Source of the DNA: Protea cynaroides | Lineage: Eukaryota; Streptophyta; Magnoliopsida; Proteales; Proteaceae | Assembly: GCA_028583415.1 (NCBI GenBank) | Contig: CM053276.1 | Coordinates: forward strand, 63,469,510 to 63,533,509 | DNA: 64,000 bases | Reading direction: 5' to 3' | In this document: positions 1-11,837 of the stretch, piece by piece | Layout of the letters: every line of letters starts with the position of its first letter | Position numbering within the stretch: the stretch's first letter is position 1 | The notes under the pieces: model-generated | What the model saw: only the letters and a program-made list of their open reading frames with translations | What the model was told of the DNA's origin: nothing | Database searches by the model: none | Translations under genes and position numbers: made by a program

Positions 1-415
1 TAGTTGCATGATCTTGTACATTAGACTGCATATATTATAGGGTTTTATTTCTTTTTATGTTCTCTTGAAGCACGGCTGGACTCCCTTCCCTTTCCTCCTT
101 TTTATTTTATTTTTAACTTTACAGTGTCATAACCCTGTTATATAACAACGCAGCTGAAATTCTGTATACCTTTCCTGCCTTGTAAATAAATACAATTTTT
201 CTTCTTTTTCTATTTTCTTTAGGTATTAAGCTTATACATTTGTATTACTAAACTAAAATATCAAGAATTGAAGACCAATTTTTACAGGGCAGGCAAAGGT
301 GCCTAACACTTCCCCGGACATAGTCTACGACTCTTGCACAGATCACATGGCCTGGCCAGTACGGCACAGAGTTAAATACCCTCTCTGAGTGGCGTAGGGA
401 TCCTCCTCCGTCTAT

Positions 416-524
416 CTGCCAAGCCGGCAGTGAGGATCTCGGCCTCTCATAAGGCATCTGGCTGCCAAGCAACAGTGTCCTGATGCCTAATGAGAGGCCG
501 AGATCCTCACTACCTGCTTGGCAG
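416..524. repeat. Foldback (inverted repeat) element, copy 1
   Basis: Two arms of about 43 nt (416-458 and 482-524) are reverse complements with only a few mismatches around a 23-nt loop. The arm core is GTGAGGATCTCGGCCTCTCA. Transcription from either strand would give a long, nearly perfect hairpin. A small foldback MITE or a young hairpin-RNA locus both fit. No target-site duplication was identified. Confidence 0.8.
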
Positions 525-1764
525 CCAAACAGAGTATCCCAAGTCAAGAACTGGAACAGAACTAAACAAAAAGGAACATGAGACAAGAGACCATCGTCGT
601 CTTAAAACTTCTAATGAACGCGCTCATGATTTACCAATGGTGTTTTACTCAGCATGAAGCTTCTGTTTGCTTGGTGTGACTTTCTTTAAAGCGCTTTAAA
701 TGCTTAGGAAAGATAAAATGCTTAGACATCATAAATACCACTTGAAGTACATCCAAGAAATTGCTTTTTCATCACACAAACCATGTCAGGGCTCCCTTTG
801 GCTAAATTTCTACTTCAATTTCAAAGTGAATTTATGAAACAAGTCCATAAATAGATTTTGGTCAAGAACTTGAAGTTTGTTGAGGAAATCATTTGGGAAC
901 CAATTTTGAGAATATATTCTGTGCGCTGTTCTTCCTCCATTGCAAGCAAACAAACAAACACCTCCGAAGGGGGTTAGAGCAGTGGTGGCAGCAGCAAACG
1001 AGGAGCTGCTAATGGTGGTGGTCAGCTTAGATCAGGGTTGTTTTGAAATAACAGAGTAAAGCAGAAGACACAGTCGGCATCCTCAAGTTCCAACCAAATT
1101 TTTTTCCAATACACAACCTTTTTTTTTTCTTTTACAATTCTGGAGCTTGAGGGCCGCCGCCCACCTTAGTTTCAAAGAGCAAATAGTAGGTCGTGCTTGG
1201 ATCTCTCATCCAGACATTCTAGTTTTCCCACTCTTTGGTGCTTATCTACCTTGTTTCCAAGCATTCTTTTCGATTTATCAGCAGATAAGAACTAGATTTT
1301 TAGCAATACCAATGTGATTCGAAACAGTGTCAGCAAAGATGAAGCGAATTCAGACCAATCATCTGGGTGGAATGTTTCTTTTTTTGTTGATTTCCATGTT
1401 GACGTCAAATCTTATGCCCCACGATTTTACTTGTAAGTTGAACACTCACCTCCCAAAAGAAAGAATGGATGATGTTGCTGTTCAAGAGTTACAGAGAGCA
1501 TCAATCAGCTGTGGCGCTTCAGAATTACCATGTTACTGGAATCTCTCTTGTGTTTTGTTCAGCATCTTCTTCCTTCCTTTCAAGAGCGGAGGAACCAGAT
1601 TTGGATTCGTGGATCAGGGTTCTTTATTTAGCATTCTCTGCATTCTTTGTCTAGCATCCTCATCCTTTCAGCTGTTGGAATTCTTTATTTTCAAGGACCT
1701 GTCACCTGTTTCATTATTTCAGTGACTTACAGGTCTGGATTTTTTCTTTCATGTCAATATTCCA
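525..1764. other. Non-coding stretch, no gene seen
   Basis: AT-rich sequence shared with copy 3 (about 33403-34644). A 132-codon open frame at 1327-1725 (plus) is nearly identical in both copies, but the copies are too similar for that to indicate selection. It matches no family I know and has no recognisable domain. Confidence 0.5.
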
Positions 1765-1881
1765 TATAAAAGAGGCTCGCATGTTTGCAGAGAGTATAAA
1801 AGAGGCTCGCATGTTTGCAGAGAGTGGTGCAAGGTGCAAGGTGCAAGGTGCAAGGTGCAAGGTGCATGGTGCATGGTGCAG
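1765..1881. repeat. Minisatellite: 30-bp unit x2 plus GGTGCAA array
   Basis: A unit of about 30 bp (starting TATAAAAGAGGCTCGCATG) occurs twice from 1765. It is followed by about five copies of a 7-mer GGTGCAA and two GGTGCAT-type units. In copy 3 (34645-34785) the same units are arranged differently, with an extra GAGGCTCGCATG block inside the 7-mer array. The array has therefore rearranged since duplication. Confidence 0.85.
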
Positions 1882-3328
1882 GTGAGAGTCAGTGGTGGAA
1901 GTAGGGGTTGCCTGGCGAGAGGAGGCTGCAGTAGGGCAGATCACCAGGGGAGTGGGGAACTGTGAACGCCTCTGAGCTAACAAAACTAACAAAATGAGGG
2001 GCCTACAGCCATGAGGTGGCTGGTCGTATCCTGATGTAACCACTAGTGCAGACTCAACCTGAGCTTACTTACTGGTTATGTTTGTGGTGTTCTTAACCCA
2101 GCTCGCGAACAATATGCAACCTCCGATTTCACGGCTCCCTATGAGAACAGTGACCCAGAAAATAATTTCTTTTAAAAGTTGTGTCACAACGAAAGCGAAA
2201 TAGGAAGTTGCCACCTAGATTAGGGTCTAGAACCCATGATTCAAAACGTGACTCCATTTTGAACTAGTCTGACCAAGAGATCAGTTTGAGTCAAATTGCA
2301 GATCTAGGAAAAGGTTAGGTACTCTGGTCCATTATAGTTAAACTGGTTTTCCTTTTTTACTTGGTACTCTATTAGATATATAAATACTTCAAAATTCAAC
2401 TAAAAAGGCATGAAAATAATCAAATTAAAGAAAGGAAGAAAGTTACCTAGGCCAAAGACGAATTGCAAAAAGAAGTGAGAAGGCACAATCATAGAGTAAA
2501 CTTAATAAAGAGAAGAATAAATTTCATCCATCCCCCAGGAACTATGTTGAAATCCATCTAACTCTGCATCTTTCCAGATCCGTCATCTACCACCCAAACT
2601 TTTGACACCGTTAATCAAAGAGACCCCTCCCATTAGTAGAGTCCTGTTAGTTGATGACGTAATCACTATTGAAAAATCCTGGGACAATAATGCTCTTATT
2701 TTAAAATTGAAAGACCATTTCACCCCTGTTCAACCGTCATCCCCAACCCTCCTCACCACCACCGCAACCCTGCAACACCAAACCCATCACCATCATCGCA
2801 ACCCCAACACCCACATCCATCGACTCCCTGTGACACTGTCGATGGTTTCAGAAAATACCTGATGACGAATTGAATTCAGGCGAGTTATTTCCAATCTACT
2901 CTAGCGGTTTGATTTTCTGCAAATGTCTCTCAACTCCAACGATTTGATCTCAGCAGAAGGATATTTTACCTTGCTCTTTGGAGTGATATTCCTTCCAATC
3001 TTATATGTTCCTTAGAATATTTTTGGCAGTTCAGGTGAAGGGCATCGAAAGAGAAGGAGAAGTTTCCGGTAGAAAGTGTGTAGAGTAGATGATGAGAATG
3101 GGAGGATCGGAGTTCGACGGAGGCGGTAGGGTTTGTATTGAAGTGATGGAAGTTACCGATATCGATTTGAAGTCAGACACGAAAGTAGGGTCAAAAGCAC
3201 AAGCAGAGGTTAGGGAATGATTACGGTGATGGAGTGTAGACGATGAACCAGGGCTTGACATGTGTTACAGTAGTATTTTTACTTCTGAAATTACGACTAG
3301 TTACAGTAGTATTTGCGAAACAGAATTT

Positions 3329-3364
<36 letters not shown>

Positions 3365-3738
3365 AGACAAATAAATCTACAAGATTCATTAGCGAACAAT
3401 TCCGAAAATCAGAGTTCTGCTGATTCCACACAACCCAGATCAGAATCCATTAAAGGTGGTTCCAATTCCAAGTCTGACTTTTAAATCCTTGTGCAATTCC
3501 AGCCAATCCAGCTCTGGGATCGTTTATATGGAACACAAGAGGTATACTCCATAGGTATTCTAAAGTCTGAACCTGTGTTTCAGGCCAACAAATCACAGTT
3601 CCAAGTGCCAAAGCCCCAAGATCACTCGTGGGTACAATTTTAATTGTGTACTAAGAAGCTTCCCATCAATTCATAGCCGAACTGCGTCGGTAACATTCGA
3701 TAATGAAGTCACAAAGAAGAAGACAACATAAAGTCTGA
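1882..3738. other. Intergenic sequence with a T tract, no gene assigned
   Basis: Contains a CCA/CAT-rich patch near 2740-2830 and a T tract at about 3330-3363 that is shorter in copy 3. Two short frames are conserved in copy 3 but unassigned: 3031-3261 (minus, 76 codons, Ser/Thr/Pro-rich) and a minus frame without ATG at about 3450-3648. Neither is called as a gene. Confidence 0.4.
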
Positions 3739-4083
3739 ACCTGTGGCTTTGGAACCAATAAATGCATCGTCGGCAAGGAACCAACAGGAAATTATAGTTT
3801 CATCGCCGCCGTACCAGAGCAAGCTTGTGCTATTTCAATGGATAACACCTTAGTGGACTGCTGGGGGAAAACTCCGGTTAGCCGCCTTTCAGGCAGCTTC
3901 AGTTCATTGGCTTTGGGTAATAACAGTGCATGTGCTATTCCTGACTATGACACAGTTTTTTGTTGGGGAGAGAACAATTTTGCTCTGCCGGAAATCCTTC
4001 AAGGAGTCTGTTTTCTATCAATTATAGGGAAAAGCAGTGTTTTCTGCGGCCTGATTATGCAGAATTTAGCAAGTAGAAACTAG
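3739..4083 (+). pseudogene. CRINKLY4-type receptor kinase ectodomain fragment
   Basis: The frame 3739-4083 has no ATG at its 5' end (it follows an in-frame stop) and ends at a stop after about 114 codons. Its peptide has repeated units of the form (S/G)SFSSLALG..ACAI....VFCWGEN, with CWG motifs in VDCWGKT and VFCWGEN and regularly spaced cysteines. From family knowledge, such repeats form the RCC1/crinkly-type extracellular propeller of CR4/CCR receptor-like kinases. No signal peptide, transmembrane helix or kinase domain follows, so this is a stranded fragment. Copy 3 (36626-36970) keeps it open with several amino-acid changes. Assignment rests on motif pattern only. Confidence 0.55.
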
Positions 4084-6086
4084 ATCTGAAGTATCTTCAG
4101 AGAAACGAAAAAAAAAAAAAAAAAAGCAGACATCTGAACTCCAACGTAGGAAACGATCAAAGAGGAGGGGATGTTTCTTGCTCTTCGTCTGCAGATTTCT
4201 AGGGTTTTTGGCATTTGGATTGTCTTAGTTATAAGGTCAAATGAGTAATTTTTATGTCTTTCAATTTCAAAGAGGAAGGGTAGAAATGTCTAATCACATT
4301 TTAAGTCTATTATGTCAGTTTAATGGGGGCGATTGATGTTTCTAGAAACCAGTGTGTGGTAGATGGATTTCAACATAGTTTCTGGGTGGTAGATGAAATT
4401 TATTCTAAAGAGAATTATTCTACAACGAGATCAGAAGAAAATTAAACTATGACTAATACTTATTATTCAAACCAGAGAATAAAACCCTAAATTTCAATAA
4501 CATGATAAAATTAAAAAGTTATTTTTATGTGTGAATTAACTATAAAACCAAATAAAGAAGAAAATAATTTAATTTATCATGGAAATATCCTGAACTGATA
4601 TCACATCTTCCTAAATAGAGGATCAGATAAAAAAATATAAAATTCCAATTTCACAAAATATGGGAATTTAAGAAAACACCCTATTATTAATGGAGACCCT
4701 GTAATTCATAAAAATCATCCTAAAAATATGAAATTTCAAATTAAATGAGAAAGTACCCAATCTATCTTACTGATGCTTTAAACAAATCTAAAAACAGCTT
4801 CTGAAATGCATATGAAAATGATATAGCAATGAAAATTCCCTTCTACTGTAAATCCAACCATGCAGAAAATTATAATATGCAAATCACATCTAAACTTCCT
4901 TAATTCATACTAAAAGGCACGCAGATAATTTTTTTTTTAAATGTGAGTAAAGACACGACACAAAATGACTAAAATACCCATATGAACTAAATCTAATTAT
5001 ATGCAAAATAAATGTTTAAAAAAATTTAATGAAGAATTGACCTATTATAGCATGATTTATATTAAAAACCTGAGAACAAACAGAAAAAAAAAATGGAAAT
5101 TTTTATGAAAAATGCCCCAAATTACCAAAATGTTATTATGATGTAAATAATCAAAAAAAAAAAATCCTCCACGAATAATAACAGAAAATAAAAGTCCCCA
5201 ATAACAGATTACAAGTAGAGAATAATAAAAGGAAGTAGGTAAGAAACAAGACATGCTGCCATTTTAAGGGGAAAACATAATAAAATAAAATAAATAACCA
5301 AAGAATGCAAAGAATTTTCATAGACATTAGACTCAAGAACAATCCAACAACAAGATTTAAAGAGTACCATAATATAACATGCAGAAAATGAATTGAAAAG
5401 AGCATATCGTTACTTCCCCATTCAGGGCAGCAATGATATACGGGTTAGCAACAACATACCATTGATCAGAACCTTATATCTAATAATAGATTTGAAATTA
5501 TAAAGCATGAAAGTAGACTTACAAGTGACTGCTATAACAAAAAGGAAGGCCGGACAGCATGCACAGCTCAGGGGAGAAGAGTCAGTCACATCTGCAAAAT
5601 TCAATTTTTACTTTCAATTTACTTTCAGGGATAGAGCATATCTTCTTTTTCACACAACTCAGAATTTAAGCAGACTGTTGCAACCACTTCCTCTACTCAA
5701 TAAAATTTAGGTGGAAGCATAATGGATGTTGTGCGGAACTTAGTTCAACACCCTGCTTAATATCTGCTACGTGGCAGTCCATCTGGGACCCAAATTTGGC
5801 ATATGGGTAGACCCCACATCTTCCAATCTACCTATAAAACATCAGTACAATCCACACTTACAAGTTTCCCAACTTTCACATTGCGTTCCCCACAGATGAG
5901 GAAAATTGAACCTAAAACAGAGAGAGCCAAAAAACATTTGATTATCAAATAAGGGGGAAGAAACTTTCAGACAGGAAAATTTTTCCTTAGCTAATAATAA
6001 AGGAAGAAGAAAGCTTGAATCCAAAAAACAAACATAAAATGAAAGTTTGCCAGCATAACAAAGAAACCTTAAGCTGAAAAGAATAA

Positions 6087-6088
<2 letters not shown>
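4084..6088. other. AT-rich intergenic sequence, no gene
   Basis: Strongly AT-rich, with A tracts near 4110, 4930, 5080 and 5155. No frame resembles a protein. The sequence from 5804 on (TGGGTAGACCCC) is where homology to copy 2 starts. Confidence 0.6.

Positions 6089-6159
<71 letters not shown>
6089..6159. repeat. Compound (TG)n(AG)n microsatellite, copy 1
   Basis: About 16 TG units then about 19 AG units. The same site in copy 2 (24930-24986) has a shorter AG run, and copy 3 (38953-39021) has an interrupted TG run (TGTATG). Several overlapping open frames here are artefacts of the dinucleotide repeat. Confidence 0.97.
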
Positions 6160-6163
<4 letters not shown>

Positions 6164-6557
6164 GTTTTCTGAAGGATGCCAAGGTGAGTGATATCAAATT
6201 CAATAGTGAAAGACATCATATGAGAGGAAAAACTTCAACTGCTATGTTGTGCCTTGATCTGCAGGCATGCATCATGATAATTTTTAACAGAATCAGAATT
6301 TCTCTAACAGTAGATTGACAAATGAGAGAAGGATAAAGAGAGGAGAAAATAAAGAAGAACGGAGGAAGAAGGAAATCACTAAAGAAGAAGCATACACTAC
6401 TCAACTCAACTCAACTCCACCATCTCTTATTAATAGGAATCAAAATAATATAAGAAAATCAGGGTTTCGTTCTTCATTTAAAGTGGGCATCACACATAGC
6501 CGCCGCCCATCCTCAAGCCTTGTGTATCATTCTGTGTAATGAACTACATAGAATCAA

Positions 6558-6725
6558 GAGGGCGAGCCTTCGTGTGACTGTAAGGTTGTCATACTGCAAC
6601 CTGGTGGTCATGGTTTCGAATCTTGGAATCAGCCTCTTCACATTGTGGGGGTAAGGTTTGTGTACATTCTGCCCACCTAGACTCTACAATAGAGGGAGCC
6701 TCATGTACTGGGATGCCCTTTTTTT
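6558..6725 (+). mobile_element. tRNA-derived plant SINE (Au-like), copy 1
   Basis: A 168-bp element is flanked by a perfect 17-bp direct repeat GAACTACATAGAATCAA (6541-6557 and 6726-6742). The body has a pol III B-box-like GGTTTCGAATCTTGG (GGGTTCGAATCTTGG in copies 2 and 3), a middle part GTGGGGGTAAGGTTTGTGTA, and ends GGGATGCCC followed by a T run. This layout is that of the plant Au SINE family. It is non-autonomous, moved by LINE machinery. It occurs at the same site in all three copies, so it inserted before the duplications. Confidence 0.9.
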
Positions 6726-6742
6726 GAACTACATAGAATCAA

Positions 6743-8147
6743 CTAGAATGTTAGAAATACACTTTTAAGATTATAAATGATCTACCACACCATACCTTAT
6801 CAGTAATAAAATATATTATTAACTGCCAATCAGAAACAGAATCATATAAGAAAATAACTACAAGCAACTGAACCATTATTGAGATCATCAATGATTCTTA
6901 GCATGGAGAGTTTTATTTGGCCACAACTGGCCCAATTGATCGTGGGCCTCCATGGGGTCAGCTGTAATATCATCAAGGACTGAAGAACTGAATTCAGTTT
7001 TTGGGACCTAGAGCACTAGATTTGTGGACTACTTATAAGTTTTGTTTTTATTTCAAGAATTTTAGCAATTATCATTTCTAACCAGTTTTGGTTCAGTCTA
7101 GATTTCTTTTACTGTCTTTAATTTGGCTTCCATGGAGGATTCCTAGTACGATAACAAAGGAGTTAAAGGTTAAAAGAAAGCATCATAACATATGTTATCA
7201 CATTTCTATTGGACAAAATAAGTTAACGGATCAGAAGTTCTCTATGTGCTTGTGTCTGGAAAACAATAAATCGTAACCTTTTGGAATCAAAACTCAACTC
7301 TAGTAAGTAAAGTTAGCCCCAAAGAATTTTCTTCTCTATTATTTATCCGCACATTTTGTACTTTACTATGCCCTTATTGACTTCCTCTGATGCCATCAAT
7401 CCCTTGCCATTATTTAATCTTCTTTCTGTCTCTTAAACCATTCCTAGCAAGCCCTCCTTAAATCTTACCCCATCGACAATCCTAGAATATGATCCCATAT
7501 CCATACCCAAATCAGTAAATTCAAATTACAGATGCACGGCCTACTTGGAATTATCCAACAAACTCCTAATCCCTCAGGTGGATTCCATCTCAATCCTAAT
7601 TTATACTTTCCTAGACATTATTTCTTGCTAATTTTAGTGACCTACAGAAGGAGCATGCCTACAAATTGTTCATCCATCAATCACACCCTAGCATTACACC
7701 CTCAATATCACCTAATCATCCCAAAGTATTTCACACTAGAATCTAATCCTGATAGTATTTAAACCTTCAGTTTTCTTTGCTCCTTTCCAGAAAATTTGCC
7801 TATTTCCACCAATCCATCTCAATTTAACATAAACGCACCAGAGTGAAGCTAAAAAATTTCTGTAAAAACATATACTGTGAAACCAGTTAACCAATTTATG
7901 TTAGTGGATCACCGAGAAACTACCATATGATCAAGGGTGTCATGAACCAAATGAGACTAACACTGCATTTTTATTTATATCAAAATCTATATTTCAAGCA
8001 GCCTAAAACTACATTTCCTTGTACTGAAATTATTTAAACAAAAAAAGTTAGGGAGAGGCAAAGCATAGGTAAATGGATAACTAATTTAGGAACCTATGTC
8101 AAACAGAGATCACAAATTGCATAAAAAAATAAAATCAAAATTTGAAA
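6743..8147. other. 3' flank of PURKE copy 1, no gene
   Basis: AT-rich sequence between the SINE and PURKE. Short frames such as 7088-7276 and 7532-7762 recur in the other copies without any domain. Copy 2 carries its Harbinger-like MITE in the part equivalent to about 7449. Confidence 0.5.
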
Positions 8148-8153
8148 TTTATT
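8148..8153 (-). promoter_or_regulatory. Candidate poly(A) signal of PURKE copy 1
   Basis: AATAAA on the minus strand about 62 bp past the PURKE stop, in a T/A-rich stretch. Position and sequence fit a plant near-upstream element; there is no transcript evidence. Confidence 0.4.
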
Positions 8154-8214
8154 CCTTCATTCATTTTAAAACTACTCAAGCCACTTGCATCTTAAAAGGA
8201 CAGTATGTCAGAGA

Positions 8215-10191
8215 TCAAGGATTTGAATATCCTTCCCAACCATCTTTCTCTAGCTTGTCAGCCTTCCTCAAGACATCATCCTTCATGTCTTGTTGATATT
8301 GGATTATTCTAGCTTGCATATCAGCATCCCCAACTGCCAAAATCCTAGCTGCTAACAAACCCGCATTTCTCGCGTTGTTTATTGCAACTGTAGCAACAGG
8401 TACACCTCTTGGCATCTGAACAATTGATAAGAGGGAGTCCACCCCATCCAGTGAAGAAGAGAGCACAGGGACACCAATAACAGGTAATGGAGTCAATGCA
8501 GCCACCATACCAGGCAAGTGAGCGGCACCACCGGCACCAGCAATGATAATTTGAATGCCTCGTTCCCGGGCTGACAAAGCATAAGAGTACATCATTTCAG
8601 GGGTTCGGTGTGCTGAAACTATCCTCACTTCAATTGGCACACCAAGTGAATTCAAAATATTTGCAGCATCCCTCATGACTGGAAGATCAGAATCAGAACC
8701 CATTATAATCCCAACACGTGGAACAGTGAAAATCTGACCCTCAAGACTTTCTTCACTCAGCATTGAATTCAACCACCTTTCCAGTATGCCCAAAGATGGG
8801 CCCACAATGGTGATATGGCCCATTTTTCGCTGCTTTCGCATCTCTGTCTTATCATACCAATGAACAGAAGTCCTAGGAATTCTCAGAGCCCTTCCAATCA
8901 GCTGATTTGCCAAATAGAACCCTGGCTCTCCATTCTCTTCGCCAAGTAAATTGTACATAATAGCAGCTGGTACTTTCATTGATGGATCACCAAGAGGAAG
9001 ACCAACAATAGCACGCAAATGTTGCTCAAATTGTGAAGTAAAACAAGATTCAATTGTGTGGTGCCCACTATTATGAGGTCTAGGTGCTACTTCATTTAGT
9101 AAAATCTGGCCATCCCTTGTCAAAAACAACTCAACTGCAAACACCCCAACGCCCTCTAATGAATTAATGGCCTCTTTTGCAATATCAGTAGCCCGGCTTC
9201 TAATAATCCACGGTACATCAGCTGGTGCCTTAACTATGTGACAGATATTTTCCTGGTGAATAGTTTCAACAACAGGATAGCATGAAATAGAATTATCTCT
9301 TCCCCTTGCCACAATTACAGCCAGCTCCTTTACAAATGGAGCCCACTTCTCAATATATAACCCTTGATTATATCCTCCAAGAGTACCAACAGCAGAAGAA
9401 AGCTCCTCTTTGCTGTGAGCAACGGCATTTCCACGCCCATCATAAGCTAATCTTTTGCTTTTAACCATAAGAGGATAACCAAATAAGTCCCCTGCCTTCT
9501 CTGCACTTTCAAGATCATTTATCTGCATAAAATCAGAAACTGGAATTGCATTCCTAGAAAAATGAACTTTCTGGAGATATTTGTCTTGGATTATTCGGAT
9601 GGTAGAGGCTTTGGGTTGGCAATCTACTCCTTGTTGCTCAAGTTTCTCTAGCGTAATTGCATCAACGTGTTCAATTTCCACAGTCAGTACTCCACATCTT
9701 TTTGCAAATTCCTGAACTGTAGCACTTTCATCAAACCTTCCAACCATATGATCATAGGAAAAGGCACTTGCTGAACAGTTCTCATGTGGATCCAAAACTG
9801 CAATTCTAATGGCCATCTGAGAAGCGGCCTGACATAGCATGCGACCCAGCTGACCTCCACCAAGGACTCCCACAACTATATCAGAGAGTCCATGGACTGG
9901 TAAATCATCCTTCTCAGTGGAACTATTATGATCTTCACTAGATGCCTTGCAATGAGTGATCCAACTCTTCTGCACAGAAGAATATCCAATCTCAGCCCTT
10001 CCTTGGCTGTTGACTTCCATTGGAAACCCCACTTCTTTCCTTTGATGAGATGTAGGTTGAGTTCTGAATCCTGAGCCGAACACAAAACAGTTCTGGTGAC
10101 TGCATAATGCCACAGAATGACACCAGAGAAGCATTTTGTGGATTTCTTTCACCTCTATTATATCTTCCTTGACTACCCAACACCCTTTCAC
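8215..10191 (-). CDS. PURKE: Phosphoribosylaminoimidazole (AIR) carboxylase, plastid, fused PurK-PurE
   Basis: Intact 658-residue frame for a bifunctional enzyme of de novo purine synthesis that carboxylates AIR to CAIR. Residues 1 to about 100 look like a plastid transit region. Met20 (start at 10134) gives a more typical, acid-poor leader and may be the real start. The PurK ATP-grasp part spans about 103-470, with GGGQLGRML at 111-119, YDGRGN at 250-255, FAVELF at 351-356 and NEVAPRPHNSGHHT at 366-379. The PurE part spans about 490-658, with GSDSDLP at 498-504, SAHRTP at 526-531 (catalytic His region) and AGAGGAAHLPGMVAA at 551-565. The coding frame has no intron; a 5' leader intron is plausible upstream. 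This is the only undamaged copy of three in the window. Residue 408 is Pro here but Thr in the other copies. Confidence 0.95.
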   Translation of the reverse strand: MKGCWVVKEDIIEVKEIHKMLLWCHSVALCSHQNCFVFGSGFRTQPTSHQRKEVGFPMEVNSQGRAEIGYSSVQKSWITHCKASSEDHNSSTEKDDLPVHGLSDIVVGVLGGGQLGRMLCQAASQMAIRIAVLDPHENCSASAFSYDHMVGRFDESATVQEFAKRCGVLTVEIEHVDAITLEKLEQQGVDCQPKASTIRIIQDKYLQKVHFSRNAIPVSDFMQINDLESAEKAGDLFGYPLMVKSKRLAYDGRGNAVAHSKEELSSAVGTLGGYNQGLYIEKWAPFVKELAVIVARGRDNSISCYPVVETIHQENICHIVKAPADVPWIIRSRATDIAKEAINSLEGVGVFAVELFLTRDGQILLNEVAPRPHNSGHHTIESCFTSQFEQHLRAIVGLPLGDPSMKVPAAIMYNLLGEENGEPGFYLANQLIGRALRIPRTSVHWYDKTEMRKQRKMGHITIVGPSLGILERWLNSMLSEESLEGQIFTVPRVGIIMGSDSDLPVMRDAANILNSLGVPIEVRIVSAHRTPEMMYSYALSARERGIQIIIAGAGGAAHLPGMVAALTPLPVIGVPVLSSSLDGVDSLLSIVQMPRGVPVATVAINNARNAGLLAARILAVGDADMQARIIQYQQDMKDDVLRKADKLEKDGWEGYSNP

Positions 10192-10408
10192 TTTCAGTCT
10201 TTAATTGCTGATTTCCAAAACCACACTATGACATAATTTTTCTCGGGACTTCCTTCCCTCCGGTCTTAAAAGAGTAGAAGCAGAGCGAAGATAGGGCCAA
10301 ATAGGGAATGAAGAAATGAGACACCACCTACTGCTGGCAGTGCAAACTGGTGGTCTTCAGACTCCTACTCCCATCTTCAACACAAGGAGTTGTCTTTGCT
10401 GCACTCTG

Positions 10409-11837
10409 CTGCAATAGAAGAGCAGATGAAGTTCACAATTAAAACCTGTAGCAACTTGACACCTTAGATCTTACTCCCCAAAAAAAAATGAAAAATGGAA
10501 TAAAACTCATCAAAATGATATTGCCAAGAAAGCAGCCAAGCAATACAATCAACGACTAGAAATTAAAAAAATAAAAATAAAAAATATAAAAAAAATAAAA
10601 AACTAAAAATAAAAAAGCCACCCCACCAAAATCGCAGCTTACATATCCACAAACAAGGAAATCAAAGAACCTGTATAAAATTACTGGCAGTGCCAAAGTT
10701 CTAAAAGCTAAAAAACAGGTATACAGCTTGTTTGGCAATTGGCTCTTCAAGCCGAAGCTAGGACCATGATTTCTGACTACTTATATCCCTAATGGCAGCA
10801 AGACCTTGAACATACTCAGATACAATATTTCTTCGAGACTAACCAATTTCAACAGAAACGACGAGCCGCTCAATTATATGTGTAGTTTTTGTGCTCGCTC
10901 AAATTGCGATGGTATGTTCCGCGAAATGGTCTACATTGTGACCATGATTGAGGTATGGCTTCTGGTTCAAGAATAGAGAAATTGAATTTATAAAAAAAAA
11001 GGCAGTTGTAGTATTCCTAACAGAGCATCTTTATCTAAATTTGGCATTTCAAGATCCGGGATATCTCAGCTTGTATATCTACCGGTTCCTCCCCATGTAT
11101 ACATCAACAAAGGCAAAATCTATTACCGAGCTCCTGAAAGATTCCCTCACAAGCTTCAGACAGAAAAAAAAAATTTCCTATCTCCTTAGCGTAATTTTCC
11201 GACATCATCAGCATATTCCTCTTGCTCGAACTATAGGAATATTCTGACTATTATTTTATTTGTGACAAGAGACGGATCAACTTCACAATTACTGGACATG
11301 TGTCTCTCCTCAGGATAATAAACCTCCATTATAAAAAATGCAAAGATCCCGAAATTTCCATGCTCCATAACTTGAACCTTGTCTCTATCTCTCTTCTCTC
11401 TTCCCTCTTCTCTCTTCTCTCATCCTAAAACAAACTTGTGGAGTATTCGTTAATAGGGAGAGCTGAATATGAAAGACATATCAACGAAAACAAGAACAAC
11501 ACTACAACAGCAATGGATAGAGTAAGAAGTCGGTAACCTTTCATGGAAACTCCAGATTCCAGTTACGGTTCAGAGATAAGAGATGAAGCGATAGTAGTAT
11601 TACAGAAAATATGAAAACAAAATCAAACGGAGAAAGTTTCTAAAAGTCACTTATGGTCTCCTGTTTATGCTGAAATCGATTGGAGATTTTGAGTTTTCAT
11701 GTTTTCATCTGTAATCGATTATCCACTTCAGGTTTCATGATTTCAAGCAGAATTATTGCAAGACATAAATAAAACAGAGAAACATCTTAGTTCTTCTCAA
11801 AATTTACATAAAAAATCAAGTGCAGGGACGTGCATAC
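10409..11837 (-). other. Putative 5' leader intron of PURKE copy 1
   Basis: On the minus strand a donor-like CTCTGG/GTATGC (GT at about 11837) precedes a 1.4-kb AT-rich stretch that ends with a pyrimidine-rich acceptor TCTTCTATTGCAG at about 10409. Joining them would place a GC-rich leader exon directly upstream of the exon holding the PURKE ATG. Both sites are kept in copy 3. This is inferred from splice signals only. Confidence 0.35.

Noticed and set aside
248..586. 112-codon minus-strand open frame, repeated at 33126-33464
   Set aside because: It lies across the foldback; the frame follows from the palindrome and has no protein features. Identity in both copies only reflects recent duplication.
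1327..1725. 132-codon plus-strand frame with hydrophobic stretches
   Set aside because: No recognised domain. Conserved only because the two copies are near-identical.
2602..2862. 86-codon His/Thr-rich frame
   Set aside because: Follows a CCA/CAT-rich patch and has no domain.
5842..6318. Frames rich in Cys-Val, Arg-Glu, Ser-Leu or Thr-His repeats
   Set aside because: Translations of dinucleotide microsatellites. The same applies near 13400-13800, 24700-25050, 38700-39080 and 46240-46640.
6558..6725. Possible tRNA gene (B-box-like GGTTCGAATC)
   Set aside because: No cloverleaf; target duplications and family body show a tRNA-derived SINE.
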